Below, one piece after another: positions 7,785 through 18,244 of a stretch of 32,997 nucleotides of DNA. Within the stretch, counting starts at the first letter, position 1. Each line of letters begins with the position of its first letter. The translations under genes and the position numbers were made by a program. The stretch comes from an uncultured Pseudoxanthomonas sp. (lineage in GTDB: Bacteria > Pseudomonadota > Gammaproteobacteria > Xanthomonadales > Xanthomonadaceae): positions 1 through 32,997 of the forward strand of contig CAMPIO010000036.1 of NCBI GenBank assembly GCA_946886405.1. The letters run 5' to 3'. The notes under the pieces were generated by a model, which was not told the DNA's origin, searched no databases, and saw only the letters and a list, made by a program, of their open reading frames with translations.

Positions 7785-8477
7785 ATGTCTTCCCTGGTTT
7801 CCATCCGCAACCTCACCAAGACCTACCAGCGTGGCCCCGAGAAGGTGCAGGTGCTGCACGGCATCGACCTCGACATCCCGCATGGCGATTTCGTCGCCCT
7901 GATGGGCCCGTCCGGCTCGGGCAAGACCACGCTGTTGAACCTGATCGGTGGGCTGGACACGCCCACCGGCGGCGAGATCGAGATCGAAGGCCAGCGCATC
8001 GACCAGATGAACGATGGGCAGCTCGCGCACTGGCGCAGCTCGCATGTCGGCTTCGTGTTCCAGTTCTACAACCTGATGCCCACGCTGACCGCGCAGCGCA
8101 ATGTCGAACTGCCGCTGCTGCTGACCAAGCTGGGCGGCGCGCAGCGCAAGCGCAATGCGGAGATCGCGCTGCAGCTGGTGGGCCTGGCCGACCGCAAGTC
8201 GCATCGCCCCAATGAACTCTCCGGCGGCCAGCAGCAGCGTGTCGCCATCGCGCGCGCCATCGTGTCCGACCCGACCTTCCTGATCTGCGACGAGCCGACC
8301 GGCGACCTCGACCGCCACTCGGCCGAAGAGATCCTCAACCTGCTGCAGATGCTCAACAAGGAGCACGGCAAGACCATCATCATGGTCACGCACGACCCGA
8401 AGGCGGCCGAATACGCCACCCACACCATCCACCTGGACAAGGGCGAACTGGCCGACGCTCCGGCCGGCGCGCACTGA
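7785..8477 (+). CDS. MacB/LolD-type ABC transporter ATP-binding protein
   Basis: A 230-residue ATPase of the MacB/LolD/FtsE group. Walker A is GPSGSGKTT (41-49), the Q-loop is Gln93 in [13 protein letters not shown] (a sequence typical of this group), the signature is LSGGQQQRV (145-153), Walker B is [12 protein letters not shown] (165-176) and the H-loop His is at 203. It would energise the two FtsX-type permeases encoded next. AAGGA at normal spacing precedes the ATG at 7785. The 193-nt gap from the adaptor is unusually long for this operon. The downstream gap is only 12 nt. Confidence 0.94.
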   Translation: MSSLVSIRNLTKTYQRGPEKVQVLHGIDLDIPHGDFVALMGPSGSGKTTLLNLIGGLDTPTGGEIEIEGQRIDQMNDGQLAHWRSSHVGFVFQFYNLMPTLTAQRNVELPLLLTKLGGAQRKRNAEIALQLVGLADRKSHRPNELSGGQQQRVAIARAIVSDPTFLICDEPTGDLDRHSAEEILNLLQMLNKEHGKTIIMVTHDPKAAEYATHTIHLDKGELADAPAGAH

Positions 8478-8489
8478 CCGGAGGCAGCC

Positions 8490-9650
8490 ATGAAATATTT
8501 CTCGCTGATATGGTCGGCGCTGTTCCGCAGCAAGACGCGGACATTGCTGACATTGCTCTCCGTGGTGGCGGCGTTCCTGCTGTTCGGCCTGCTGGATTCG
8601 GTGCGCGTGGCATTCAACTCCGGCGGCAGCGTGGCCGGCGCGGACCGCCTGGTCGTGGCATCGCGGCTGTCGATCACCCAGATGCTGCCGTACAGCCTGT
8701 CGGCCCGCATCGACGCGACGCCGGGCGTGAAGAAGAGCGCGTACGCCGCGTGGTTCGGCGGCATCTACAAGGACCCGAAGAACTTCTTCCCGAACTTCTC
8801 GGTCGGTCCGGGCTACATGGACATGTATCCGGAGTACATCATCGATCCCGCGCAACTCAAGGCCTGGGAAGCCGACCGCACCGGCGCCATCGTCGGCGAG
8901 AACCTGGCCAAGCGCTTCGGCTGGAAAGTCGGCGACACCATCCCGCTGCAGGCGACGATCTTCCCGCAGAAGGACGGCAGCAATGCGTGGCCGTTGACGC
9001 TGCGCGGCACGTTCAAGCTCGCCGACAGCAAGCGCAAGGGCGAAGAGAACCAGTTGCTGTTCCACTGGAAATACTTCGACGAGGCCAACCAGTACGTCAA
9101 CGGCCAGATCGGCTGGTACATGGTGAAGCTGGACAACGTGAACCATGCCACCCGCGTGGCCAACGCCATCGATGCGATCTCGGCCAACTCCGCGCACGAG
9201 ACCAAGACGCAGACCGAGCAGGCCTTCAACCAGTCCTTCGCCAAGCAGTTCGCCGACATCGGCCTGATCGTCACCGCGATCATGGCGGCGGTGTTCTTCA
9301 CCCTGCTGCTGCTGACCGGCAACACGATGGCGCAGGCCGTGCGCGAGCGCATTCCCGAGCTCGCGGTGCTGAAGACGCTGGGCTTCACCAACGGCACGGT
9401 GCTGGTGCTGGTGCTGGTGGAGTCGGTACTGCTGATCGTGCTGGGCGGCGTGCTGGGCATGGCGATCGCCTCGGCGATCATCCCGGTGCTCAGTGGCGCC
9501 AGCAACGGCATGATCGCGTTGCCCAGCATCCCGGCGCAGACGTGGGGCGTGGGGCTGGGCTTGATGATCGCGATCGGACTGATCGTCGGCGCCTTGCCGG
9601 CGACCCGCGCGATGCGGTTGAAGATCGTCGATGCACTGGCCGGCCGCTGA
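8490..9650 (+). CDS. FtsX/MacB-family ABC transporter permease (first)
   Basis: A 386-residue permease with the MacB layout. One N-terminal helix (about 15-37) is followed by a large periplasmic MacB-PCD domain (about 40-260) and three C-terminal helices (about 262-285, 310-335 and 348-372) containing the FtsX core ending in [15 protein letters not shown]. Proteins of this type work by mechanotransmission rather than by a classical transport pore. A GGAGG ribosome binding site lies 5 nt before the ATG. It probably forms a heterodimer with the second permease. Its stop is 13 nt before the next start. Confidence 0.92.
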   Translation: MKYFSLIWSALFRSKTRTLLTLLSVVAAFLLFGLLDSVRVAFNSGGSVAGADRLVVASRLSITQMLPYSLSARIDATPGVKKSAYAAWFGGIYKDPKNFFPNFSVGPGYMDMYPEYIIDPAQLKAWEADRTGAIVGENLAKRFGWKVGDTIPLQATIFPQKDGSNAWPLTLRGTFKLADSKRKGEENQLLFHWKYFDEANQYVNGQIGWYMVKLDNVNHATRVANAIDAISANSAHETKTQTEQAFNQSFAKQFADIGLIVTAIMAAVFFTLLLLTGNTMAQAVRERIPELAVLKTLGFTNGTVLVLVLVESVLLIVLGGVLGMAIASAIIPVLSGASNGMIALPSIPAQTWGVGLGLMIAIGLIVGALPATRAMRLKIVDALAGR

Positions 9651-9663
9651 CAGGAGACATGAC

Positions 9664-10974
9664 ATGAAGAAGCAATGGTTGGGCAACCTCATCTCCATCG
9701 TGGCGCTGGTCGTCGGCCTGGGCGTGTGGATCGTGCTGCCGTGGTACGCGGTGCTCGGCATCGCCGGTGCGCTGGTGCTGTGGCTGTTCCTCACCCGCAG
9801 CGGACGGCTGTCGCTGGAGGCCGCGAAGATCGGCATCGCCAGCCTGCCGCAGCGCTGGGGCGCCTCGTCGGTGATCGTGGTCGGCATCGCGGGCGTGGTG
9901 GGCGTGCTGGTCGCGATGCTGGCGATGGGCGAAGGCTTTTCGGCCACGCTCAAGCAGACCGGCGGTGAAGACACCGCCATCGTGCTGCGGGGCGGCTCGC
10001 AGGCGGAGACCAATTCGGTCATCAGTCGCGATCAGGTACCGCTGATCTCCACGCTGGCCGGCGTCGCCAAGGGCAAGGACGGGCGTGCGCTGCTGTCGCC
10101 GGAACTGTCGCAGATCGTCAACCTGCCGACCGCCAGCACCGGCGAGGACGCGAACGCGCAGTTCCGTGGCGTCAGCGAGGCGGCATGGGCGATCCGTCCG
10201 CAGGTGAAGTTGACCGAAGGCCGCAAGTTCAATGTGGGCGTTCGCGAGATCGTGGTCGGCAAGGGCGCGAAGGGCCAGTATCGCGGCCTGGACGTCGGCA
10301 AGACGCTGAGACTGGGCAACCAGGAGTGGACGGTGGTCGGCGTGTTCGCTTCCGGCGATGCGCACGATTCGGAACTGTGGACCGATATCGACACGCTGTC
10401 GTCAGCCTACGACCGCCGTGCCTACCAGTCGGTCACCGTGCGCACCGAGGGCAAGGCGGGCTTCGACCAGTTCAAGCAGGCGATGGAGAACGACCCCCGC
10501 CTGAAACTGGATGTGCTGACCACGCGCGACTACTACACCAAGCAGTCGACAGGCCTCAACACGCTGATCAAGGTGCTCGGTACCGTCATCGGCACCATCA
10601 TGGCGATCGGCGCGGTGTTCGGCGCGCTCAACACCATGTATGCCGCCGTCGCCGGCCGCGCGCGCGAGATCGCCACGATGCGGGCGATCGGTTTCCGCGG
10701 CGTGCCGGTGGTGATGGCGGTGATGCTGGAAACGATGCTGCTGGCGCTGCTGGGCGGCCTGCTGGGCGGGTTGATCGCCTGGGTGGTGTTCAACGGCTAC
10801 AGCGTCGCCACGCTGGGCAGCAACTTCAGCCAGGTGGTGTTCCAGTTCAAGGTCACGCCGGAACTGCTGTGGAGCGGCCTGAAGTGGGCACTCGGCATCG
10901 GCCTGGTCGGCGGCCTGTTCCCCGCGTTGCGGGCAGCCCGGCTGCCGATCACACAGGCACTGCGCGCGATCTGA
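9664..10974 (+). CDS. FtsX/MacB-family ABC transporter permease (second)
   Basis: A 436-residue permease related to its neighbour but with extra N-terminal helices. Two hydrophobic segments (about 8-25 and 27-47) precede the usual first FtsX helix (about 70-95). Next come a periplasmic MacB-PCD domain (about 96-315) and three C-terminal helices in the FtsX domain, ending in FPALRAARLPITQALRAI. The ATG at 9664 follows AGGAG by 7 nt; an upstream in-frame ATG at 9631 overlaps the preceding gene and lacks such a site. With the adaptor, the ATPase and the first permease it completes a four-gene MacAB-like exporter. The substrate is unknown. Confidence 0.92.
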   Translation: MKKQWLGNLISIVALVVGLGVWIVLPWYAVLGIAGALVLWLFLTRSGRLSLEAAKIGIASLPQRWGASSVIVVGIAGVVGVLVAMLAMGEGFSATLKQTGGEDTAIVLRGGSQAETNSVISRDQVPLISTLAGVAKGKDGRALLSPELSQIVNLPTASTGEDANAQFRGVSEAAWAIRPQVKLTEGRKFNVGVREIVVGKGAKGQYRGLDVGKTLRLGNQEWTVVGVFASGDAHDSELWTDIDTLSSAYDRRAYQSVTVRTEGKAGFDQFKQAMENDPRLKLDVLTTRDYYTKQSTGLNTLIKVLGTVIGTIMAIGAVFGALNTMYAAVAGRAREIATMRAIGFRGVPVVMAVMLETMLLALLGGLLGGLIAWVVFNGYSVATLGSNFSQVVFQFKVTPELLWSGLKWALGIGLVGGLFPALRAARLPITQALRAI

Positions 10975-10987
10975 GACTCGTCGCAGG

Positions 10988-11011
10988 GGGCGCCGGCAGC
11001 AGCCGGCGCCC
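10988..11011. terminator. Strong hairpin between convergent genes
   Basis: The 10-bp perfect stem gggcgccggc / gccggcgccc with loop agca lies 13 nt after the second permease stop and 6 nt before the end of the nucleotidyltransferase gene on the other strand. It lacks a T-tract. It may stop or protect both converging transcripts, probably with Rho or as a 3'-end stabiliser. Confidence 0.6.
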
Positions 11012-11017
11012 GCTCCG

Positions 11018-11617
11018 CTAGGGATCGAGCCAACCTCTGGCTACCGCCGTCGCAACATCATCCGACGTATCGATATCGACACCGGGATCCGGCGCATCGC
11101 AGGCGATGACACCGGCATCTGCGGCATTCAGCACATCACGCAAGCCGCGATCTCCCTGCACGGCCAGTGCGGCACGCAGCATCGCTGGTGAAACGACGGC
11201 GGGAATACCGACGCGATCACCGAGACGCGTCGCCGCAGAACCCGACGGCACTCGACGGGAGGCTTCCAGCAGTGCCAGAAGATGGACGACATCCAGGGCC
11301 GGTTGGTCGCAGGTCAGGAACAGCGTCGCATCTGTATGCGTGGCAAGTTCTTCCGCGGCGATGCGCACGCTCCCTGCCAGACCCGTGCCCCATTGCGCAT
11401 TGACCAGGCAGGCTACGGGCAAGTCGCTCACGGCGGCCACAATGTCGTCCGTACGCGCACCGACGACGACCAGCACGCGCGATGCACCGGATGCGAGCGC
11501 GAGCCGTGCCGCGCGATGGACCAGTGTCTCGCCGTCACGCGTCAGCAGTTGCTTCGGCCGGCCGAGACGCGTGCTGCCACCCGCGGCCAGCACGACCGCT
11601 ACATGCGCCTCGCTCAT
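11018..11617 (-). CDS. MobA/MocA-like molybdenum-cofactor nucleotidyltransferase
   Basis: A 199-residue NTP-transferase. The N-terminal nucleotide-binding signature [16 protein letters not shown] is at 10-25, with catalytic Lys22, and a TCDQP metal-binding motif lies near the middle. Family members such as MocA transfer CMP to molybdopterin to make the cytosine dinucleotide cofactor (MCD), which enzymes of the isoquinoline oxidoreductase type require. Its ATG overlaps the XdhC-like stop (ATGA), and both genes are divergent from a molybdenum hydroxylase operon. MocA-like is therefore more likely than MobA proper, but the base specificity cannot be proven from the sequence alone. Confidence 0.88.
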   Translation of the reverse strand: MSEAHVAVVLAAGGSTRLGRPKQLLTRDGETLVHRAARLALASGASRVLVVVGARTDDIVAAVSDLPVACLVNAQWGTGLAGSVRIAAEELATHTDATLFLTCDQPALDVVHLLALLEASRRVPSGSAATRLGDRVGIPAVVSPAMLRAALAVQGDRGLRDVLNAADAGVIACDAPDPGVDIDTSDDVATAVARGWLDP

Positions 11618-12585
11618 GCAGGCTCGCCGTGGTGCCACGCCTGCAGTTGCGCTGCGATACTCAATGCAATCGCTTCAGGTCCCTGCCCGCCCAGCTTCAA
11701 TCCGATCGGCGAGCGCAGACGCGACGACAGCGTTGCATGCAGGGGCGCTGGAATCACCCGCAGCAGATCCTCGCGTCGCCGGACCGGGCCGAGCAGGCCG
11801 ATGAAGGGAACGGCCGTCTGCGCCAACGCGACCAGGGCTTCGCGGTCGTGTTCGAAGTGATGGTGCATCACCAGCGCGGCAGCCGGCGCGGGCTGCAGGC
11901 TGCGCAATGCGTCGTCGGGTGCCTGCATCCGCCACGCATCGGCCACCTCCTCGGCAGGAATCCAGCGCGCGCGCCGCTCCACCACGGTCACATGCCAGCC
12001 GAGCTGTCGAAGCCACGCCACCAGCATCGCGGTTTCGGGTCCGGCGCCGAAGATCGCGACGCGCGGCGGCGGCGGCACCGTCACCTCCCCCGCGACGTCG
12101 GCCGTGGTCGAGGCCGCGACGGGCAGTGTCCATGCCTGTTCGACCTCGCCCGCGCGCGCCGACACGCCACCGTCGGCAGTGAGTCGCAACGACAGCGGAC
12201 TGGCGCCTTGCCACCACGCCTGCACCACCTGCGACCAGCCGGGCAGCCGATCCAGCGGCAACAACGCCAGATGCAACCGACCGCGACAGCCGACCGCCGA
12301 CCCGGCGAAGAGGTCTTCATCATCGCGCGTGTCGATCTCCATCGCGTCGAGGTACCCATCGGCCACCGCATGACGCGCACGGCGCGCGATCTCCGGCTCC
12401 AGGCAGCCGCCGCTCAACCAGCCGGTCTGAGTATCGTCCGGCGCGAACACCGCCATGGCCCCTTGCCGCACATAGGTCGAGCCCTCGGTGGCGACGACCA
12501 CGACCAGCGCGCAGCCGTCGCCCGCCTCGCTGGCGCGCGCCGACGCTTCCAATGGATGGCGATGGACCGACATACGCACCACCAT
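11614..12585 (-). CDS. XdhC/CoxI-family molybdenum hydroxylase maturation protein
   Basis: A 323-residue cytosolic chaperone that in characterised relatives binds the molybdenum cofactor, supports its sulfuration and inserts it into the hydroxylase. The N-terminal XdhC_CoxI domain holds [14 protein letters not shown] and the conserved SGGCLE (58-63). The C-terminal Rossmann-like domain begins with VAIFGAGPE (177-184 region). It is coupled to the nucleotidyltransferase by an ATGA overlap. The start is uncertain: ATG 12585 is used, ATG 12573 is possible, and the frame stays open upstream. It is divergent from the hydroxylase operon across about 159 nt, which includes a ggatcg/cgatcc dyad at 12652-12672. 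Confidence 0.87.
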   Translation of the reverse strand: MVVRMSVHRHPLEASARASEAGDGCALVVVVATEGSTYVRQGAMAVFAPDDTQTGWLSGGCLEPEIARRARHAVADGYLDAMEIDTRDDEDLFAGSAVGCRGRLHLALLPLDRLPGWSQVVQAWWQGASPLSLRLTADGGVSARAGEVEQAWTLPVAASTTADVAGEVTVPPPPRVAIFGAGPETAMLVAWLRQLGWHVTVVERRARWIPAEEVADAWRMQAPDDALRSLQPAPAAALVMHHHFEHDREALVALAQTAVPFIGLLGPVRRREDLLRVIPAPLHATLSSRLRSPIGLKLGGQGPEAIALSIAAQLQAWHHGEPA

Positions 12586-12744
12586 GGCGCAAGCATGGGC
12601 TCCAAGGCAACGCTTCGCAGCCCCTGCCTGCCATCGGGCAAGCATTGCGGAGGATCGTGCAAGCCGCGATCCGCGTTTTCACTGGCATGCCACGGAGGCA
12701 CGGAGTATCGTCGCCCAGTCCCACGCCGCCGCCAGGGAGTGACC

Positions 12745-13200
12745 ATGAAGTTGAACGTCAACGGGTCGGAGCGCGAAGTCGACGCATCCGATGACATGCC
12801 GCTGCTCTGGGTCCTGCGCGACCTGATGGGCCTCACCGGTACCAAGTTCGGGTGCGGCATCGCGCAATGCGGTGCCTGCACCGTGCACGTCGATGGTTCG
12901 CCGTTGCGCGCCTGCGTCACGCCCGCCTCCGCTGTCGCGGGCAAGAAGATCACCACCATCGAAGGCCTGTCGGCCGACGGTTCGCATCCCGTGCAGAAGG
13001 CATGGGCGGAACTGGACGTGGTGCAGTGCGGCTACTGCCAATCCGGGCAGATCATGTCGGCGGTCGCGTTGCTCGCGGTGGTGCCCTCACCGACCGACAG
13101 CGATATCGATCATGCGCTCTCCGGCAACCTCTGCCGCTGCGGCACCTACCAGCGCATCCGCGCGGCGGTGCATCGCGCCGCGGAGCTGGGCAAGGCCTGA
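12745..13200 (+). CDS. (2Fe-2S) subunit of IorA-like molybdenum hydroxylase
   Basis: A 151-residue iron-sulfur subunit matching the small subunit of isoquinoline 1-oxidoreductase and related aldehyde oxidoreductases. The N-terminal plant-ferredoxin-type cluster is bound by Cys37, Cys42, Cys45 and Cys57. The C-terminal helical-bundle cluster is bound by Cys95, Cys98, Cys130 and Cys132 (motifs CGYC and CRC). It passes electrons from the molybdenum site onwards. It has no signal peptide, so it is probably exported through Tat as a passenger of the large subunit, as known for relatives. A ribosome binding site AGGGAG precedes the ATG at 12745. It is the first gene of the operon, with a 64-nt gap to the large subunit. 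Confidence 0.94.
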   Translation: MKLNVNGSEREVDASDDMPLLWVLRDLMGLTGTKFGCGIAQCGACTVHVDGSPLRACVTPASAVAGKKITTIEGLSADGSHPVQKAWAELDVVQCGYCQSGQIMSAVALLAVVPSPTDSDIDHALSGNLCRCGTYQRIRAAVHRAAELGKA

Positions 13201-13264
13201 ATCCATTCCGCCACGGCAGGCGATTGCCGTGGTCCCGATCCGATGTTCGACGGAGGTCGTGTCC

Positions 13265-15457
<2,193 letters not shown>

Positions 15458-15467
15458 GGAGACCGCC

Positions 15468-16055
15468 ATGCGCATCGCCCTGATGTCCTTGACCGTGCTC
15501 CTGCTGACTGCCTGCGGCCCCCGCATCAGCGAGGAACAGAAGGCGCAGGCGCTGACCGCCTTCGCCACCGTGGAGAAGGTGTTCCAGCACCCGCGCTGCA
15601 GCAACTGCCATATTCCGGGCGACGCGCCGCTGCAGTTCGATGCGCAGACGCCGCACGCGATGAACGTCGCACGCGGACCGGACGGCAAGGGCGCGCCCGG
15701 CTTGCCGTGTTCGACCTGCCATGCGGAACAGAACGCACCGGCGAGCTACGGCCCGCACGCACCGCCGGGCGCGCCGCATTGGCAGCTGCCGCCGCCGGAC
15801 CACAAGATGGCGTGGATCGGCCTGCCGGCCGACCAGCTGTGCGAGATGATCCAGGACAAGAAGCGCAACGGCGGCCGCGACTTCGACGCGCTGGTCAAGC
15901 ACGTGGCGGAAGACAAGCTGGTGCTGTGGGGCTGGAACCCGGGCGGCGAACGCGTACCGGTGCCGGTGCCGCACGATCAATTCGTCGCTGCATTCAAGAC
16001 TTGGACGGCCGCGGGCGGTCCCTGCCCCGCACCGGCGCCCGCGACGCAAGGTTAG
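15468..16055 (+). CDS. Diheme c-type cytochrome lipoprotein
   Basis: A 195-residue lipoprotein. A signal peptide ends in the lipobox LTAC, with lipidated Cys16. Two haem-attachment motifs are CSNCH (44-48) and CSTCH (81-85). Ten nucleotides separate it from the hydroxylase large subunit, and a GAGGAG site precedes the ATG, so it is the third gene of the operon. It is the likely electron acceptor for the periplasmic molybdenum hydroxylase, feeding the respiratory chain from a membrane-anchored position. Similar small cytochrome-like proteins accompany IorAB-type genes in other proteobacteria. Axial Met ligands cannot be assigned with confidence; Met65 and Met114 are possibilities. Confidence 0.9.
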   Translation: MRIALMSLTVLLLTACGPRISEEQKAQALTAFATVEKVFQHPRCSNCHIPGDAPLQFDAQTPHAMNVARGPDGKGAPGLPCSTCHAEQNAPASYGPHAPPGAPHWQLPPPDHKMAWIGLPADQLCEMIQDKKRNGGRDFDALVKHVAEDKLVLWGWNPGGERVPVPVPHDQFVAAFKTWTAAGGPCPAPAPATQG

Positions 16056-16078
16056 AAAGCAGGCGCCCCGGCACCCTC

Positions 16079-16143
16079 GTAGAGCCGAGCTTGCTCGGCT
16101 TGCAGCCCGGGGCCGACAGGCAGCGGAGCAAGCTCCGCTCTAC
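16079..16143. repeat. GTAG REP pair forming two hairpins
   Basis: The left unit starts GTAG at 16079 with stem agccgagc/gctcggct (16083-16100). The right unit is inverted, with stem agcggagc/gctccgct (16122-16139) and ends ctac at 16143. The outer ends gtagag and ctctac are also complementary, so the whole 65 nt can fold as a cruciform. It lies between the convergent cytochrome and RarD genes. The TAG of the right unit's GTAG is the stop codon of rarD. Confidence 0.88.
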
Positions 16144-17045
16144 GCCGCCGCCATATCCCGGCGGCGCGCGCGCCACAGGCCATCGGTGGCGAAGATCAGC
16201 AGCCCGGTCCAGATGGCCGCGAACCCGATCGCGCGTTCGATGCCGAAGGTTTCGCGGAACACCAGTACGCCAAGCAGCAACTGGATGCTCGGCGCGATGT
16301 ATTGCAGCAATCCCACCACCGACAACGGAATGCGGCGCACGCCGTAGGCGAAGCCGATCAGCGGCACTGCGGATACCACACCACCGAACACCAGCAACAG
16401 ATCATTCTTCCAGCCATAGCCGCTGACGAAACCGCCCCCGTGCCCCAGCTCGTTCCATAGGACGTAGCCCAGCGCGGGCAGGAACAGGTAAAGGCTTTCG
16501 ACACCGAGGCCGGCGACCGGATCCACCGCGACCAGCTTGCGCACCAGTCCGTACACACCGAACGAGAACGCCAGCCCCAGCGCGATCCACGGCGGCGAGC
16601 CGGCCTGCAGCGTCAGCCACGCCACGCCGAGCAGCGCGAATCCCACCGCAACCCATTGCGCCGGCGACAGGCGTTCGCGCAGCACCAGCACGCCCAGCAC
16701 CACATTGATCAGCGGATTGATGAAGTAGCCCAGGCTGGTCTCGACCACATGGCCCGCGTTGACCGCCCAGATGTAGAGGCCCCAGTTGAAGGCGATCAAC
16801 AGGCTGCTGACGCCGAGCAAGGGCACGGCGCGCGGCTGCGCACGCACCTGCTGCCACCACCGGCGTCCGTTCTTCAGCAACAGCCAGCCGAGCACCAGCA
16901 CCGCACTCCACACGATGCGGTGCGCGATGATGTGGAACGACGGCACCGCCTTCAGCAGGTGCCAGTACAGTGGCACCACGCCCCAGATCAGGAACGTGCC
17001 GGCGGTGATCGCCAAGCCCTTGCGGTCGATGGGCGCGGCGCTCAT
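16140..17045 (-). CDS. rarD: RarD-type EamA family transporter
   Basis: A 301-residue inner-membrane protein with ten predicted helices in two EamA repeats. It carries the RarD hallmarks GTFLIWGVVPLYWHLL near the N-terminus, IIAHRIVWS, and ESLYLFLPALGY in the middle. The family belongs to the drug/metabolite transporter superfamily; RarD is linked to chloramphenicol sensitivity, but its natural substrate is not established. The ATG at 17045 overlaps the stop of the YedA-like gene (ATGA), so the two are coupled. Its stop codon TAG is provided by the GTAG of a REP element. Confidence 0.92.
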   Translation of the reverse strand: MSAAPIDRKGLAITAGTFLIWGVVPLYWHLLKAVPSFHIIAHRIVWSAVLVLGWLLLKNGRRWWQQVRAQPRAVPLLGVSSLLIAFNWGLYIWAVNAGHVVETSLGYFINPLINVVLGVLVLRERLSPAQWVAVGFALLGVAWLTLQAGSPPWIALGLAFSFGVYGLVRKLVAVDPVAGLGVESLYLFLPALGYVLWNELGHGGGFVSGYGWKNDLLLVFGGVVSAVPLIGFAYGVRRIPLSVVGLLQYIAPSIQLLLGVLVFRETFGIERAIGFAAIWTGLLIFATDGLWRARRRDMAAA

Positions 17046-17950
17046 TTCGCCTGCCGCGCACGCGCCAGCGTGATGAAGACCACGCCCGCGAGGATCACCG
17101 CCATCGCGCCGAGATCGTGCGAGGTGAAGGTTTCACCGGCGATGAAGGCGCCCAGCGCCACCGCGATGACCGGATTGACGTAGGCGTAGCTGCCGACCAG
17201 CACCGGACGTGCATGGTGCAGCAGCCAGACGTAGGCGGTGAAAGCGATGATCGAACCGAACACCGCCAGGTACGCCACGGCCAGCGCGCCGTTGAGCGTC
17301 CAGTCCGCCGTGTTGAAGCGTTCGCCGTGCAGCAGGCCGGCGACCACCAGCATCACGCCGGCCGCCAGCATCTGCGCCGCCGCCGTCATGAACGGCGATG
17401 GCAGGTCGCGGCCACGCGACCAGACCGAACCGTAGGCCCAGGCGATCGGCGCGATCAGCAACAGCACCAACCCGACCGGCGAACCGGTCAGCGAGCTGCC
17501 GGCGTTGAGCCAGACGACACCCGCGAAACCTACGATGATGCCCAGCCACTCGCCCTTGGTCGGATGCTGGCCGCGCATCGCGCCGAACAGACCCATCCAC
17601 AACGGCATCGATGCCACGGCGACCGCAGCCAGGCCGGACGACACTGTCTGTTCGGCCAGCACCACCATGCCGTTGCCCATCAGCAACAGCAGTGCGCCCA
17701 TCAACAGCAGGTTCTTCCACTGCGCCCGCGTGGGCGGCGCGACGCCGCGCCACAACAGGAAGAGGAACATCACCAGGCCGGCGACGACGAAACGGCTGCC
17801 CGACACCATCAGCAACGGCGGGAAGCCGCCTTCCAGCGCGAAGCGGATGCCGAGATACGTCGAACCCCAGACCAGGTAGACGATGGCCAGGGCGATAGCG
17901 ACGGCAAGACCGCCACGCGCGGGCGCGGCGGCGGGAACGGACGAGGTCAT
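17042..17950 (-). CDS. yedA: YedA-like EamA family transporter
   Basis: A 302-residue inner-membrane transporter with ten helices in two EamA domains. Characteristic YedA sequence features are YLVWGSTYLGIRFALEG near the N-terminus, a conserved GNGMVVLAEQ in the third helix region and LVGSYAYVNPVIAVALG in the second repeat. The family exports metabolites or drugs; the substrate is unknown. It is first in a two-gene operon with the RarD-type transporter. A good promoter lies 32-60 nt upstream, and no strong ribosome binding site is visible. Confidence 0.92.
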   Translation of the reverse strand: MTSSVPAAAPARGGLAVAIALAIVYLVWGSTYLGIRFALEGGFPPLLMVSGSRFVVAGLVMFLFLLWRGVAPPTRAQWKNLLLMGALLLLMGNGMVVLAEQTVSSGLAAVAVASMPLWMGLFGAMRGQHPTKGEWLGIIVGFAGVVWLNAGSSLTGSPVGLVLLLIAPIAWAYGSVWSRGRDLPSPFMTAAAQMLAAGVMLVVAGLLHGERFNTADWTLNGALAVAYLAVFGSIIAFTAYVWLLHHARPVLVGSYAYVNPVIAVALGAFIAGETFTSHDLGAMAVILAGVVFITLARARQAK

Positions 17951-17981
17951 GGGGGAACCGTAGGAAATGCGGCGTGGTGCA

Positions 17982-18010
17982 ATTCTAGGCCAGTCGCCGA
18001 CAGGTGACAG
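17982..18010 (-). promoter_or_regulatory. Candidate sigma-70 promoter for yedA-rarD
   Basis: Read on the minus strand, a -35 box CTGTCA (18005-18010, four of six consensus bases) and a -10 box TAGAAT (17982-17987) are separated by exactly 17 bp. Initiation would fall about 25 nt before the yedA ATG. The string ctagaattgcacca around the -10 box recurs almost exactly before lipA. Confidence 0.5.
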
Positions 18011-18084
18011 ATCGAAATTGCCCTAGAGTCCTTGAAACCTTTCCGGGCTGCCTTGAATCCCGCTCAAGTCTCCACCCAAGAACC

Positions 18085-18167
18085 TGCAGGAGCGTCCCAT
18101 GGGCGCGATGCTTCTGTTTCGCCAACCACCAACAGCAAGAGCATCGCGCCCATGGGGCGCTCCTACA
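18085..18167. repeat. 27-bp inverted repeat, divergent REP pair
   Basis: The arms at 18085-18111 and 18141-18167 are reverse complements over 27 nt with two mismatches. The right arm starts on the minus strand with tGTAGGAGCGC, the REP head; the left has GCAG instead. The core ccatgggcgcgatgc differs from the other REPs here, so it is another subtype. It lies between the yedA promoter and the end of the methyltransferase gene, whose transcript reads toward it. Confidence 0.8.
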
Positions 18168-18244
18168 GGGCTTCTTGCGTTTCGAACATCGTGCGGATTG
18201 CGCGTGCCTCGCGATGGGATGTTCGTGCGATGACAATCACCGGA

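Noticed and set aside
7617..10022. 801-codon open frame on the minus strand opposite the MacB-like ATPase and permeases
   Set aside because: The translation is rich in His, Gln and Arg with no recognisable domain, while the sense genes are clear ABC components with ribosome binding sites.
8490..10974. Possible frameshifted single MacB permease
   Set aside because: Both permease genes have complete N-terminal helices, PCD and FtsX domains and their own ribosome binding sites. They are two genes, not fragments.
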